A stretch of 64,000 bases of DNA from Rana temporaria (Eukaryota; Chordata; Amphibia; Anura; Ranidae). The translations under genes and the position numbers were made by a program. Below the pieces are notes generated by a model. It was not told where the DNA came from, did not search any database, and saw only the letters and a program-made list of their open reading frames with translations. The stretch is taken from positions 123,300,528-123,364,527 of the forward strand of contig NC_053494.1 of the NCBI RefSeq assembly GCF_905171775.1, read 5' to 3'. Numbering within the stretch: the stretch's first letter is position 1; every line of letters starts with the position of its first letter. Of this stretch, positions 33,505 through 44,407 are shown piece after piece.

Positions 33505-35412
33505 ATGGCAAAAAAATTCTTTACCGGTGAGCAGGCCGTACATCTTCTACTTGCCATGAGCGATGAGAGCAGCGAGGAGTCTCTGTCCGATTCGGATTCG
33601 GCCTATGAACCAGTTATAGACAGTGGGTCGGATTCAGAATCTGAAGAGGAACGTGGGCCCAGGAAAAGAAGGGGTGCTGGCGTGGAGAAGCGGCCTACTC
33701 CCAGACGCGCAGGGCCGTCCACCTCAAGCGATGTGCCGTCCGCCTCAAGCGATGTGCCGTCCGCCTCAAGCGCTGTGCCGTCCGCCTCAAGCGCTGTGCC
33801 GTCCGCCTCAAGCGCTGTGCCGTCCGCCTCAAGCGCTGTGCCGTCCGCCTCAAGCGCTGTGCCACTGCAACAAAGGGGCCATGCCAGCCTTCCCTATGGC
33901 CTTCAAAACCCCCTGTGGCTTCCCCCTAATTCCGGAGCAGCAAATATCCCCCCTTTCACTGCCCAGCCAGGTGTCCAGGTGAACACCGAAAACTTTTCAA
34001 TGCTTAATTTTTTTAATTTACTTTTCACCGAAGATTTGCTATCCTTCATTGTGGCCCAGTGCAATCTCTACGCACAACAGTACATAAGAAGTAACCCTGG
34101 TTCCAGATATGCCCGCCCCTTTGAGTGGAGAGAACTAACCGTGGACGAATTTAAAATGTTCTTAGGCCTAACCTTTACTATGGCACTTTCAAAAAAAAAA
34201 CAATTGTACTCGTACTGGTCCACCAAACCCATTCACCACATGCCACTCTTCTCCTCCCTTATGCCAAGATCCCGATATTTAATAATTATGCGGTTCCTCC
34301 ACTTTAACGATAACGCCCAGTGCCCTCCCCGAAATGACCCTGCTTTTGACAAGCTATATAAAATTAGGCCACTTCTAAATTTTTTCGCTCAACGATTTCC
34401 CCAATTATATACCCCTGACCAGAACATATCTGTGGACGAGTCCCTTGTCAAATTCTCAGGCAGGCTGGGCATCAAGCAGTTCATCCCCAGCAAAAGGGCC
34501 CGATATGGGGTCAAAATGTACAAGCTTTGCGACAGAGCCACAGGGTACCTCTACTCATTCATGGTGTATGAAGGGAAGGACTCGCAACTGCATCCCCCTG
34601 AATGTCCAGAGTATATGGGAGTCAGCGGAAAAGTGGTCTGGAATCTGATGTATCCACTCTTTGGAAAGGGATACCACCTTTATGTGGATAATTTCTACAC
34701 CAGCTTGCCCCTGTTTCGCTGTCTTTACCTCCGGAATACCCCAGCATGTGGCACAATAAGACCCAACAGGAAAGGCTTCCCGCAAAAACTGGTGGATCAA
34801 AAGCTCAGACGAGGGGAGTCTGCAGCATTGAGGAACCAGGAGATATTGGCTGTCAGGTGGAGGGACAAACTGAACGTCCACATGCTTACATCAATCCACG
34901 ACGACACCTGCGTGGAAGTCCCCCAAAGAACCGGCCCAATCCAAAAACCAAAGTGCATCTATGACTATAATTTGTTCATGGGGGGAGTGGACTTCAATGA
35001 CCAGATGATAGAACCCTACCTGCCCACAAGAAAATCCCGCCACTGGTACAAGAAAGTGTCCATTTATTTTTTTAGTTTGGCCTTTTATAACTCCTATGTA
35101 ATCTACAAAAAGTCATCAGAGAACCCCGTATCATATCTGGACTATCAAGAAGAAGTCATCACCGCCCTTTTGTACCCCGAAAACCCACCGGAAAATATTC
35201 GCTCTGATTCTGTGAGCAGACTCCACGAGCGTCACTTTCCTGAGAAAACCCCCTCCCCTGAAACAGGCCACAGAAATCAGAAGAGGTGCCGGGTGTGCTC
35301 CAGAAGAGGAATTCGAAAAGACACTGTGTATTACTGTCCCGATTGTCCTTCCCAACCAGGCCTCTGTATTGGAACATGTTTCCGCCGTTACCATACGTTT
35401 CTTCATTATTAG
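33505..35412 (+). CDS. piggyBac transposase (PGBD4-like), intact
   Basis: The 635-codon protein starts at MAKKFFTGEQAVHLLLAMSD; I chose this ATG because the 64 codons before it in frame are minisatellite. The order is: acidic Ser/Glu/Asp-rich N-terminus, a tandem SSAVPSA heptapeptide run (about residues 77-120), then the DDE_Tnp_1_7 core. Catalytic aspartates are D311 (ISVDESLVKFSG), D395 (YVDNFYTS) and D496 (GGVDFNDQM), with D499 matching the fourth aspartate of insect piggyBac; the 101-residue spacing between the last two equals that of the insect enzyme. The C-terminus has a Cys-rich zinc-binding domain starting with CRVC at residue 595 and containing CPDC at 611-614. It would excise and insert the element at TTAA in the nucleus. 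No stop or frameshift is seen, so the gene may be active or recently active. A host-domesticated role is less likely, because the complete element surrounds it. Confidence 0.95.
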   Translation: MAKKFFTGEQAVHLLLAMSDESSEESLSDSDSAYEPVIDSGSDSESEEERGPRKRRGAGVEKRPTPRRAGPSTSSDVPSASSDVPSASSAVPSASSAVPSASSAVPSASSAVPSASSAVPLQQRGHASLPYGLQNPLWLPPNSGAANIPPFTAQPGVQVNTENFSMLNFFNLLFTEDLLSFIVAQCNLYAQQYIRSNPGSRYARPFEWRELTVDEFKMFLGLTFTMALSKKKQLYSYWSTKPIHHMPLFSSLMPRSRYLIIMRFLHFNDNAQCPPRNDPAFDKLYKIRPLLNFFAQRFPQLYTPDQNISVDESLVKFSGRLGIKQFIPSKRARYGVKMYKLCDRATGYLYSFMVYEGKDSQLHPPECPEYMGVSGKVVWNLMYPLFGKGYHLYVDNFYTSLPLFRCLYLRNTPACGTIRPNRKGFPQKLVDQKLRRGESAALRNQEILAVRWRDKLNVHMLTSIHDDTCVEVPQRTGPIQKPKCIYDYNLFMGGVDFNDQMIEPYLPTRKSRHWYKKVSIYFFSLAFYNSYVIYKKSSENPVSYLDYQEEVITALLYPENPPENIRSDSVSRLHERHFPEKTPSPETGHRNQKRCRVCSRRGIRKDTVYYCPDCPSQPGLCIGTCFRRYHTFLHY

Positions 35413-36089
35413 GGACGTATGGTAAACGCAATTCTAATTTCCTGTAATTTCCCCCCCACACCCCTTATGCCACTGCACTCATACCTCTGCCTTCTCCGGA
35501 ACCGACCATGGCCTGTTATACAACCACTCTTTTGCCTAACCCTAAACATACCTCTGCCTTCTCTGGAACTGACCCTGGCTTGTTTTACGACCACTCTTTT
35601 GCCTAACCCTAAACTGTACCTACATCTGCCTGCTCTGGAACTGACCCTGGACTGTTTGACCACGTTTTTTGCCTGCCCCTTGGATTGATCTTTTACCCTG
35701 CTATACTAGTGGGAACACAGGGGTCTCACATATGTGAGGGGCTCCAGAATTGTTTTTCTGGATGAAAAAACTAATTTTTTAGTTTTCTCATTCCCGGATT
35801 AGGGTCTGGTTGCCCGGAGGCTTCAAAGAGATTTGGGTGGGAGAAGCCTCTACCCCTGTCCCCATTCCCCTACCCATGGCCCGCTACTTGGACCATGTTC
35901 CTACCAGGACGAATATTTTTCCTGACTATGGACAATATTCCTGCCTGCTGCCTGCTGCCTGGACAATTCCATTCACTGTCGCTGACCAGTGACCACGTCC
36001 CTGCCTGCTGCCTGGATCGGGGCTCTCCTTCTGTGGACAATTGCACTACTAAAACCACAGGTAATCTTCTTTTTTTTTTACCCATTACT
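35413..36089 (+). other. piggyBac 3' noncoding region, proximal part
   Basis: Follows the transposase stop. Imperfect tandem words such as CTGGAACTGACCCTGG (35560-35660) and CCTGCCTGCTGCCTGG (35940-36015) occur. No clear polyadenylation signal was found in it. Confidence 0.5.
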
Positions 36090-37905
36090 CAGCAGAATGT
36101 ATTTTAGGGTGTAATTCTTGGTATGTACATGCTGTGTTAGAAATATGAAGGCCCTTCAAAAATGTGATAGATTGTAAGGAAATTGGATGTGTAATTTATG
36201 TCCCTAGAACACCTGATGGTGCTTCTTGGATGTTGGGCCTCTGTATGTGGCCACGCTGTGTAAAAGTCTCACACATGTGGTATCGCCATACTCAGGAGGA
36301 GCAGCAGAATATATTTTGGGGTGTAATTTTTTCTATGTACATGCTATGTGTTGGAAATATCCTATAAATGGACAACTTTCTGTAAAAAAAATGCGTTTTT
36401 ATTTTTTTCCACATTTTCCAAGAACATCTGGAAAAAAATGAACTGTTCAAAAGACTCATTATGGCTCATAGATTATACGTTGGGGTGTTAGCTTTCCAAA
36501 ATGGGGTCACTTTGTGGGCGTTTCTATTGTCCTGATGCTCCAGGGCCTTCAAAAGTGTAATAGGTGGTTGAGAGATTAGATGTGTAATTTATGCTCCTAG
36601 AATGCTTGAAGTTGCTACTTCGGTGTTGGGCCTCTGTATGTGGCCACGCTGTGTAAAAGTCTCACACATGTGGTATCGCCATACTCAGGAGGAGCAGCAG
36701 AATATATTTTGGGGTGTAATTTTTTCTATGTACATGCTATGTGTTGGAAATATCCTATAAATGGACAACTTTCTGTAAAAAAAATGCGTTTTTATTTTTT
36801 TCCACATTTTCCAAGAACATCTGGAAAAAAATGAACTGTTCAAAAGACTCATTATGCCTCATAGATTATACGTTGGGGTGTTAGCTTTCCAAAATGGGGT
36901 CACTTTGTGGGCGTTTCTATTGTCCTGGTGCTCCAGGGCCTTCAAAAGTGTAATAGGTGGTTGAGAGATTAGATGTGTAATTTATGCTCCTAGAATGCTT
37001 GAAGTTGCTACTTCGGTGTTGGGCCTCTGTATGTGGCCACGCTGTGTAAAAGTCTCACACATGTGGTATCGCCATACTCAGGAGGAGCAGCAGAATATAT
37101 TTTGGGGTGTAATTTTTTCTATGTACATGCTATGTGTTGGAAATATCCTATAAATGGACAACTTTCTGTAAAAAAAAATGCGTTTTTATTTTTTTCCACA
37201 TTTTCCAAGAACATCTGGAAAAAAATGAACTGTTCAAAAGACTCATTACGCCTCATAGATTATACGTTGGGGTGTTAGCTTTCCAAAATGGGGTCACTTT
37301 GTGGGCGTTTCTATTGTCCTGGTGCTCCAGGGCCTTCAAAAGTGTAATAGGTGGTTGAGAGATTAGATGTGTAATTTATGCTCCTAGAATGCTTGAAGTT
37401 GCTACTTCGGTGTTGGGCCTCTGTATGTGGCCACGCTGTGTAAAAGTCTCACACATGTGGTATCGCCATACTCAGGAGGAGCAGCAGAATATATTTTGGG
37501 GTGTAATTTTTTCTATGTACATGCTATGTGTTGGAAATATCCTATAAATGGACAACTTTCTGTAAAAAAAAATGCGTTTTTATTTTTTTCCACATTTTCC
37601 AAGAACATCTGGAAAAAAATGAACTGTTCAAAAGACTCATTACGCCTCATAGATTATACGTTGGGGTGTTCGCTTTCCAAAATGGGGTCACTTTGTGGGC
37701 GTTTCCATTGTCCTGGTGCTCCAGGGCCTTCAAAAGTGTAATAGGTGGTTGAGAGATTAGATGTGTAATTTATGCTCCTAGAATGCTTGAAGTTGCTACT
37801 TCGGTGTTGGGCCTCTGTATGTGGCCACGCTGTGTAAAAGTCTCACACATGTGGTATCGCCATACTCAGGAGGAGCAGCAGAATATATTTTGGGGTGTCA
37901 TTTGT
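36090..37905. repeat. 394-bp tandem array in the piggyBac 3' region
   Basis: The marker GGGCCTCTGTATGTGGCCAC occurs at 36235, 36628, 37021, 37415 and 37809, so the unit is 393-394 bases and present about four and a half times. Inner units differ by only a few substitutions and one A in a homopolymer; the first and last are partial and more diverged. Each unit has the same open frame of 64-104 codons (MATLCKSLTHVVSPY...), which I consider incidental. Confidence 0.95.
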
Positions 37906-38578
37906 GGAATATACATGCCATGTGAGAGAAATAACCTGTTATAATGACAATATTGGTATGAAAAAAAAAAAAAAAAAAAAATCTTAATTTTGCAAAGAAT
38001 TGTGGGAACAAATGACAACTTCAAAAAACTAACTATGACTATTACTAACTACCTTGGAATGTCTACTTTCCAAAAAGGGGTCATTTGGGGGGTATTTGTA
38101 CTTTATTGGCTTGTTAGGGTCTCAAGAAATGAGAGAAGCTGTCAGTACTTCAGGTGTGATCAAATTGTTCAATTTTCAGAAATTGGTACCATAGCTTGTA
38201 GACCCTATAACTTTCACCCAGACTAAATAATATCCAAATTTTTTTTTTTTTTTTACCAAAAATATGTAGCAGTATGCATTTTAGGCCAAATGTATGAGGA
38301 AAAATTACTTTTTTACAAAATGATATGATAGAAATGAAGAAAAATTCATTTTTTTACAAAATTTTCGTTCTTTTTTCATTAATAGCGAAAAAAAAAAAAA
38401 CCGCAGAGGTGATCAAATACCACCAAAAGAAAGCTCTATTTGTGGGAAAAAAAGGACAAAAATTTCATTTGGTTACAATGTTGTATGACTGAGTTATTGT
38501 CATTCAAAACGTGAGAGCACCAAAAGCTGAAAATTGGTCTGGTTATTAAGGGTGTTTAAGTGCCCAGTTGTCAAGTGG
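37906..38578 (+). other. piggyBac 3' terminal region
   Basis: AT-rich, with homopolymer runs near 37962-37981 and 38239-38255. The last ~195 bases are shared with two non-autonomous copies, so they probably hold the 3' transposase-recognition sequences; the terminus is CAAGTGG before TTAA. Confidence 0.75.
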
Positions 38579-39397
38579 TTAAAAAAGTTCCTTAACACAT
38601 ATAACAAGACTAACAAGACTTACTGGGACTACCGGCCTGAACACCGAACTCAACTTACAAGTCTTTTTGAATCCATAACTTATCCATTAGATAGTAGCCT
38701 AGCATCTAAAATAGTTAGGCCAAACTAATATAATCTAATTCCCAATTGCTTCCTCGTGAAATTTAACCAGTGGTCAATTTAACCAGTCCCCCAATGATCT
38801 AGGGGATATTCACTAGTAATCAAATCTTCAATGACATTGTAAATACAATCTGCATTTCTTTACTCTATGTTCACTGTTTATGTTGTCTAATCCCTATTGT
38901 ATTTCCCGATACCAATATACATTTATAAGACACTCATTTCTAGCAACACAATACTCGTTGCTTATGCCTTACATCTAATACTTCTATTATTATTATTATT
39001 ATTTTTTATTTTATTTCCATTAATAATAAAAACAATGAGTCAAGATACTGTATCTTTAAATTTTTGCTCTTGCACGATACTTAATGTATAAACTCCTATC
39101 GGGAGAATTACAACCCAAGGCTGATAACGCCAGGTCGGATTGCTGCTGGCACCACGGGCCATGCATAGGGCATTCACAATCCTAACAATGTAGTACAAAA
39201 TCATATCACAGTCTGTTTAATTTAAAACCACAAGTTCCTTCACACAGGTGAATCGCACTGTGTTAATCACTGACACAAACCCAGGAGCGATCGTTATTTC
39301 TGATTGACATCAATCAAGATCGCAAAACTGCGATATAAAACACTCACAGACTAATTGTGAAGCACGTCCAAGAAGAAGCTACGCCACAGAGCACGGC

Positions 39398-39407
39398 GAA
39401 ACGCGTC
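39398..39407 (+). other. GAAACGCGTC decamer in the forward retroelement body
   Basis: This is the same ten bases found in the hammerhead-like motifs at 30.7 and 44.3 kb, here on the plus strand. A GCC/GGC stem (39383-39385 with 39395-39397) precedes it, but no CUGANGA is in place, so it is at most a decayed ribozyme. Confidence 0.5.
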
Positions 39408-40926
39408 GACATCACAATCCGACGCCCGCTACGTCTACCCTGGTGCTATGCCGGCTGATGGGAGAACGAAGGAGCCGGCTTTGAAAACAGCTTACAAGCC
39501 GAGGAGGCGCTTTGCAGCAGACAGGTCGTCTGCACGCCTGCACTAAGCACACACGCCACTCAGCGTGCATCGTGCAGCCTCTCCAACAATTCGTAGAGAA
39601 AAAACATTTTGTGGAACTACCGCAACCAGCGCATCAAGGTCCTCAGCGATCACGCGGATCAACCGAACATCACTGGTAAACTTGCTACCACACTACCCTA
39701 GATGCCGCTATCAATTTGATAAACACCAAATACAGGTCGGTAATTTTACTTATACAAGATCGGATGATCAAAGACCTATTTGTATTCATGTTTTGGCAAA
39801 AAATGGGAATGTAAAGCAAGCAGTACAACTGTTCTGGAACTATAACATATGTTACGATCAGCAGCTCCTAACGGTGCCTGGTTCCTGTTGCCATTAAACC
39901 TTACTACACATATTACGAAAATTCCTGAATGTATCTACAAGTGAATTTATAATTACCAATACTAATCATATAGTGATCTGCATACTACTAACAACTGATC
40001 AGTGTATTTTATATTTCGTTTTATTGATTTCAACGGATGTTCAGAGCAATACTTAAATCCTAAAATATTATTTGATTGATCAATCAGTATTGACACTATC
40101 TAGACACTCTGAACCAACTTGACTATTAACGCATTACTAGTCTGATTTCCATGATACTAAACAGCCCGATTTTTTGAAAATCAACCAGTATAATTCCATT
40201 CACTTTGATCATCAACATTTATGGACTTCCATTTAAATTTATTATTATTATTTTTATTTTATTTTTCAATTAATCCCGGGTTTTGACAACACACGGTACA
40301 TTCCACACCTTCCCCTCCCCCCCATCTCCCAAGTACCAGGTTCACCCACCAGGCAGTGCATCAATTTGACACTACAGTGTTAATGACGTGGTGAGACCTC
40401 AGTTTCCCACATATGGTCACCTAACACATTGTCCCCACGATATATGATTGGGACCTAGAAATTATCATGCCCACATGATGCACGTCACTGATGTGTGAAC
40501 TTCCAGCGCGCGTAGACGGGCGCCGTTATTTGTAGTCCCAGTAAGTCTTGTTATATGTGTTAAGGAACTTTTTTTAAACTAGATGGTTTTTTACATCTGA
40601 TTACCTTTCAATTTGCACCAAATTTGTGCTAAATAAACACTTTTTGATACATTTCAAATCAAGCTCTTTGGTCATTTACTGCTACTAATAGTAACCCTCC
40701 TACCTAAACTCTACAGTCTTTTCTTAGACTATTCCCTATCCCCCAACCTATCCATTTCATCAATTTATTTATATGCATAAAAGGTTACAGTAACAGCACC
40801 GCCATTTGTCGGATGACCCCCCATAGGTACCCTTTATTAAGGACACCTATCAAACCAGTGACCCAACTTGCGCTTCCCCCCTTTTTCCCCCTTCCCCTTT
40901 AATATAATTCTTGATCATAATGTGTA

Positions 40927-41540
40927 CCAACAAAAAGAGGGGGTGATGGTGAAAAACCAACATTGGGGTGTATAGGTGATGAAGTGCTATTACGTGATGA
41001 ATGATTAAGTAGATAAACTTGTAGAGTGTGTTACTGAATATTCGGATCTGGGCTGCAGATAATGCAGGAGAGGTACAGGCTTCTAGCGCTGGGAAAAAAA
41101 TAAATGAAGTGCCGTCCATACTAGGCTGCCGGGAATCATAGCTTGACTCTCAGACAACCAATCCTTTTATATGCCTATGGGCGTGGCAAACAAAGGGGGC
41201 TGACCGTACACAGGCACCAGGCTTCCCACTGGATCACGAGGATAGGGGCCGCTGCACGAACGGCCCTCGTGCGGCTCCCTCAGCGTTCCGGAACGCCAAA
41301 AGGGCCCTGTCGCAAACTGCATGACGTCATGACGACGTTCGCTACGGTCATTCGGGGATGAACACGGAACGCCGCCGGCAAGGCAAAGCTCAATGGATGG
41401 TCGAGAAGAAACACCTGAGCAGAAAGAGGGGTGGGAATGCCTAACACTACACCACCCCCCCTTGCCGGGAAACCCCATGGGACCGCGGGGGACCCCCCCC
41501 ACCCCCAGGAAGTGGGGGTGCAGAGAGAACTCCCTGGGTC
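40927..41540. other. Interior of the outer repeat unit, middle part
   Basis: Continues in style from 31914 across the insertion. From about 41120 it becomes GC-richer, with TGACGTCATGACG near 41321 and other CpG-rich words. No gene recognised. Confidence 0.45.
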
Positions 41541-43570
41541 CAGGGCCATCTTTAATATGGTTTGGGCCCTAGGCAAACATTTTTTTTGGGCCCCCCTCCA
41601 GCTTATTTTGGGCCTGGCTGGTTCACATGTATGTGTTTTGGCGGCCCTCATTTGTGCAGGCACAGCAGCCCATTGATTTGAATGGGGTGCCATGCCTTTG
41701 TTTCCTGCAGAAAAAAGGTACATTCAGCATTTTAAAAATACATTTGCCTTGAAATCCATTCTGCTTTTGCACCATGCTACTTAGCTGCAGTTCTTGCACA
41801 CACAAACGCACTGTGTTTTTAAAAGCGTGACCTAAACGTCTAAAAATGCACCAAGTTTGACAGTGCGGGAATGGCAGATAAGTCACAGCAGACAGCAGAA
41901 TGGACAGACAGTGCTGTATTTCAGTGCTTGATGGGCATAGGTGTGCCGTGTGCGCAGCCTATTACATGAGGCATGCACTTTTCTTTGCAGGAAACGCAGG
42001 CATGGCGGCCCATTCAAATGAATGGGCTGCTGTGCCTGCGCAAATGTGGGCCACCAAAACACATACATAATGCCATGTGCTCTGAGGCCTTACTCAGCCT
42101 GGACTGCAGGTCTGGTCTGTGATTTAAAGAGTTCCTCTATTTTACACATGGCATGGCATGGGGTCCCATGGTGCTAAAGCAGAATGGACAGATGGTGCTG
42201 TGACCCCCATGCCATGCCATGTGTAAAATAGAGGAACTTTTTAAAACACTGACCAGACCTGCAGTGAATCATCAAATATTATAAAGACTTTGGGCACACT
42301 CTACAGAAAACTTCTATTTACAATATAGATTAGCAAACAGTGACATACCTTGAGGAGCAGGACATGAAGAAGTCAGCCTCGGGAAGTGCAAACTGGGGAT
42401 GTTATAAAATCACATTCTAATTCACTTTTATATACAAGCAGCACCCAGTGGCAGGAAGGGAGAAGTGCACATCTAAAGGGAAGCCAGGGGTGCTGTACAT
42501 TTTAAAACACTGGGAAGGGAAGCAGTACTGTCACTGGCTGCGTGCCGCTGATGATTTTCAGCCTGATTTGTGGGCAGCACAGGGGCTTAACGGGCAGCAG
42601 GGCCGCCATCAGGAATTATGGGGCCCCTTACACAGCTTCAGGCATGGGCCCCCTGGAGCAGAGAACCGGGGGGGGGGGGGGGGTGCTGCCGCCTGAAATT
42701 GAGAAGCGGGGGGGACTGCCACGAATTTAGAAGCGGGGGGCCCTTTACAAAAACTAAAAAATATATATAAAAAAAAAGGGTGTAGCCATCCGGGGCCCTG
42801 GGGAACTCTGGGCCCTTTAATAAAAAGAAATAAAAAATATATATAAAAAATATATATATTTTTTTTAAAAAGGGGGTTGCCATCTGGGGCCCTGGGGACC
42901 TCTGGGCCCTTTAATAATTTTTTTTTTAATAAAAATAAATTACAAAAAAAGGGGGGTTGCCATCCGGGACCTCTGGGCCCTTTAATAAAAAATAAAATAA
43001 AAAAATATATATAAAAAAGAAACATTTATATAAAAAAAAGGGGGGGTTGCCATCCAGGGCCCTGGGGACCTCTGGGCCCTTTAATAAAAATAAATAAATA
43101 AATAAAATATATAAACAAAAATAAAAAAATAAACCTTTATATAAAAAATAAAAAAGGGTGTTTGCCACATGAGGCCCTGGGGACCTCTGAGCCCTTTAAT
43201 AATAAAAAAAATATATATATAAAAGAAAAAAAAGAAATAAAATATAAAAAAAAAGAAATATATAAAAAAGTTTTGTTTTTTATAAAAAAAGGGGGGTTGT
43301 CATCCGGGGCTCTGGGGACCTCCAGACCTCTAAAAAAAAAAATTGTCCCTTTAATAAAAAATAAAATAAAAAAAATATATATATATTTTTACTATATTTT
43401 TATTTAAAAATAAATAAATTGGGGGGTTGCCATCTGGGGCCCTGAGGACCTCCGGACCCCTAAAAATAAAAAAAAAATAAAGAAATTTCAAAAGGGGTTG
43501 CTTTGGACCCCCAACAGTGACAGGGCCCTGGGCAGCTGCCCCTGTTTGCCCTATGGTAAAGACGGCCCTG
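41541..43570. mobile_element. Non-autonomous hAT-like element
   Basis: Flanked by CCTGGGTC (41533-41540) and CCCGGGTC (43571-43578), an 8-bp duplication with one change. The ends CAGGGCCATCTTTAATAT and, reversed, CAGGGCCGTCTTTACCAT are inverted repeats. Inside: a palindromic block 41626-42070, a hairpin 42104-42264, G-runs at 42668-42685, and six to seven imperfect units of about 120 bp ending in CTCTGGGCCCTTTAATAAAA (42735-43480). No transposase. Confidence 0.82.
42104..42264. repeat. Long hairpin inside the hAT element
   Basis: CTGCAGGTCTGGTC and GTTCCTCTATTTTACACATGG on the left pair with their complements at about 42208-42264, enclosing a loop of about 36 bases. Confidence 0.85.
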
Positions 43571-43578
43571 CCCGGGTC

Positions 43579-44017
43579 ACCGGTTGCCATGAACAAAAAT
43601 GGCTTCAATCATGGCAATGCTGCACATAATAGTACTTAATGGTGTCATATAATACATGTATTCTATACATAAAAATTGCTACAAGAACTGTGTGCTAATT
43701 CCATATCATGGAGCCCCTGCGTATATAATCCAAAAACAAATACCCGTGTAGATATTTGAGCAAAGTGCAATTTAGGAGTTTGTGATAAATACCTCCTGAT
43801 GCATTGGGAGAAGAGAGAAAACAATAAATTATTCACTCTCATCCCACAACCAATGGGTGTCTCATCTGTTGAGAGAGGCGCCCATATGTAACCTTTGAAT
43901 AAATGTCAAGGTGCAAATTTGGAAAATGCAGGGGTTGAGTGAAAAGCGGAAAAACACATAGCTCATGTCAAGTCTCAAATGTGTCAAGGGGAAGGGGTGT
44001 TTAACCACCCCAAAAAA
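43579..44017. other. Interior of the outer repeat unit, right part
   Basis: AT-rich noncoding sequence between the hAT element and direct repeat B. Contains GCGCCCATATGTAACC and a poly-purine AAGGGGAAGGGG stretch near 43990. No gene seen. Confidence 0.4.
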
Positions 44018-44398
44018 TGTTAGCTATGAAAAGACACATATGCAAAGAGACAAGAGAGCTGCGAACCCCGAGATTGAATAATGTAGAAAAAGGAAAATTT
44101 CCCCATGGGGCTTTGGACAGCAAAAATGTTGAAATGTAGAGATGTAATTAAGTAAAACATGGCTTATTGAGTAGTTATCAATGACATACAAATTGAATAC
44201 AATAACAATTAAAAACCCTTTCCGAATCTGGTGATACAATACAAATTCCACAATAATTGAAACAATTATATACAACATTACATTATGCTGTGTGGTGTGT
44301 GTGCCCCGACGCGTTTCGACCTGTGAATGGTCTCTTCAGGGGGATAATTGATTCTACAAAAATACACATTACATAAGTTTGAGATAAAAAAACATATT
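44018..44398 (-). repeat. Direct repeat B (terminal-repeat-like) with hammerhead-like motif
   Basis: Nearly identical to 30384-30765 in the same orientation, with only scattered substitutions. The two repeats bracket a 13.3-kb interval that contains the MITE, retroelement-like, piggyBac and hAT insertions described separately. Confidence 0.85.
44304..44343 (-). ncRNA. Hammerhead ribozyme-like motif (copy B)
   Basis: Same core as copy A: CTGAAGA, stem II GACC/GGTC, GAAACGCGTC. Here stem I has four perfect pairs (CCCC with GGGG), so this copy fits the hammerhead fold better. Cleavage would be expected after the C of the final GTC. Activity is untested and the A at position 7 instead of U is unusual but allowed by the CUGANGA consensus. 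Confidence 0.6.
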
Positions 44399-44407
44399 AA
44401 ACATAAT

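Larger units (their letters stand above)
32081..38578 (+). mobile_element. Complete piggyBac transposon
   Basis: TTAA is at 32077-32080 and 38579-38582. The ends CCAGTTAACCACCAG and (reverse complement of the right) CCACTTGACAACTGG are imperfect inverted repeats. The 40.5 kb arm of the host element shows the unoccupied TTAA site. Inside are a hairpin-rich 5' region (32081-32400), a 19-bp minisatellite (32420-33470), an intact transposase gene (33505-35412) and a 394-bp tandem array (36090-37905). Family relatives without transposase lie at 12457-13116, 20110-22164 and 54741-56529. Confidence 0.93.
31930..40911 (+). mobile_element. Retroelement-like insertion with 15-bp target duplication, split by piggyBac
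   Basis: TGATCATAATGTGTA occurs at 31915-31929 and 40912-40926. The left part (31930-32080 continued at 38583-38632) is the reverse complement of 40522-40727, so the left end holds an inverted fragment. The body 38633-40911 reads forward and contains the ten-base word GAAACGCGTC at 39398-39407 and an AATAAA near 40634. No reverse transcriptase is visible. The length without the piggyBac element is about 2.5 kb. A non-autonomous Penelope-like origin is inferred. Confidence 0.75.

Noticed and set aside
36226..37752. Repeated open frame MATLCKSLTHVVSPY... in four tandem copies
   Set aside because: The frame is identical because the 394-bp unit is repeated; no start context, domain or sign of codon selection. 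The frames also end at different points due to a homopolymer length change.
39360..39410. Hammerhead in the forward retroelement body
   Set aside because: Only GAAACGCGTC and a short GCC/GGC stem remain; the CUGANGA part is absent.
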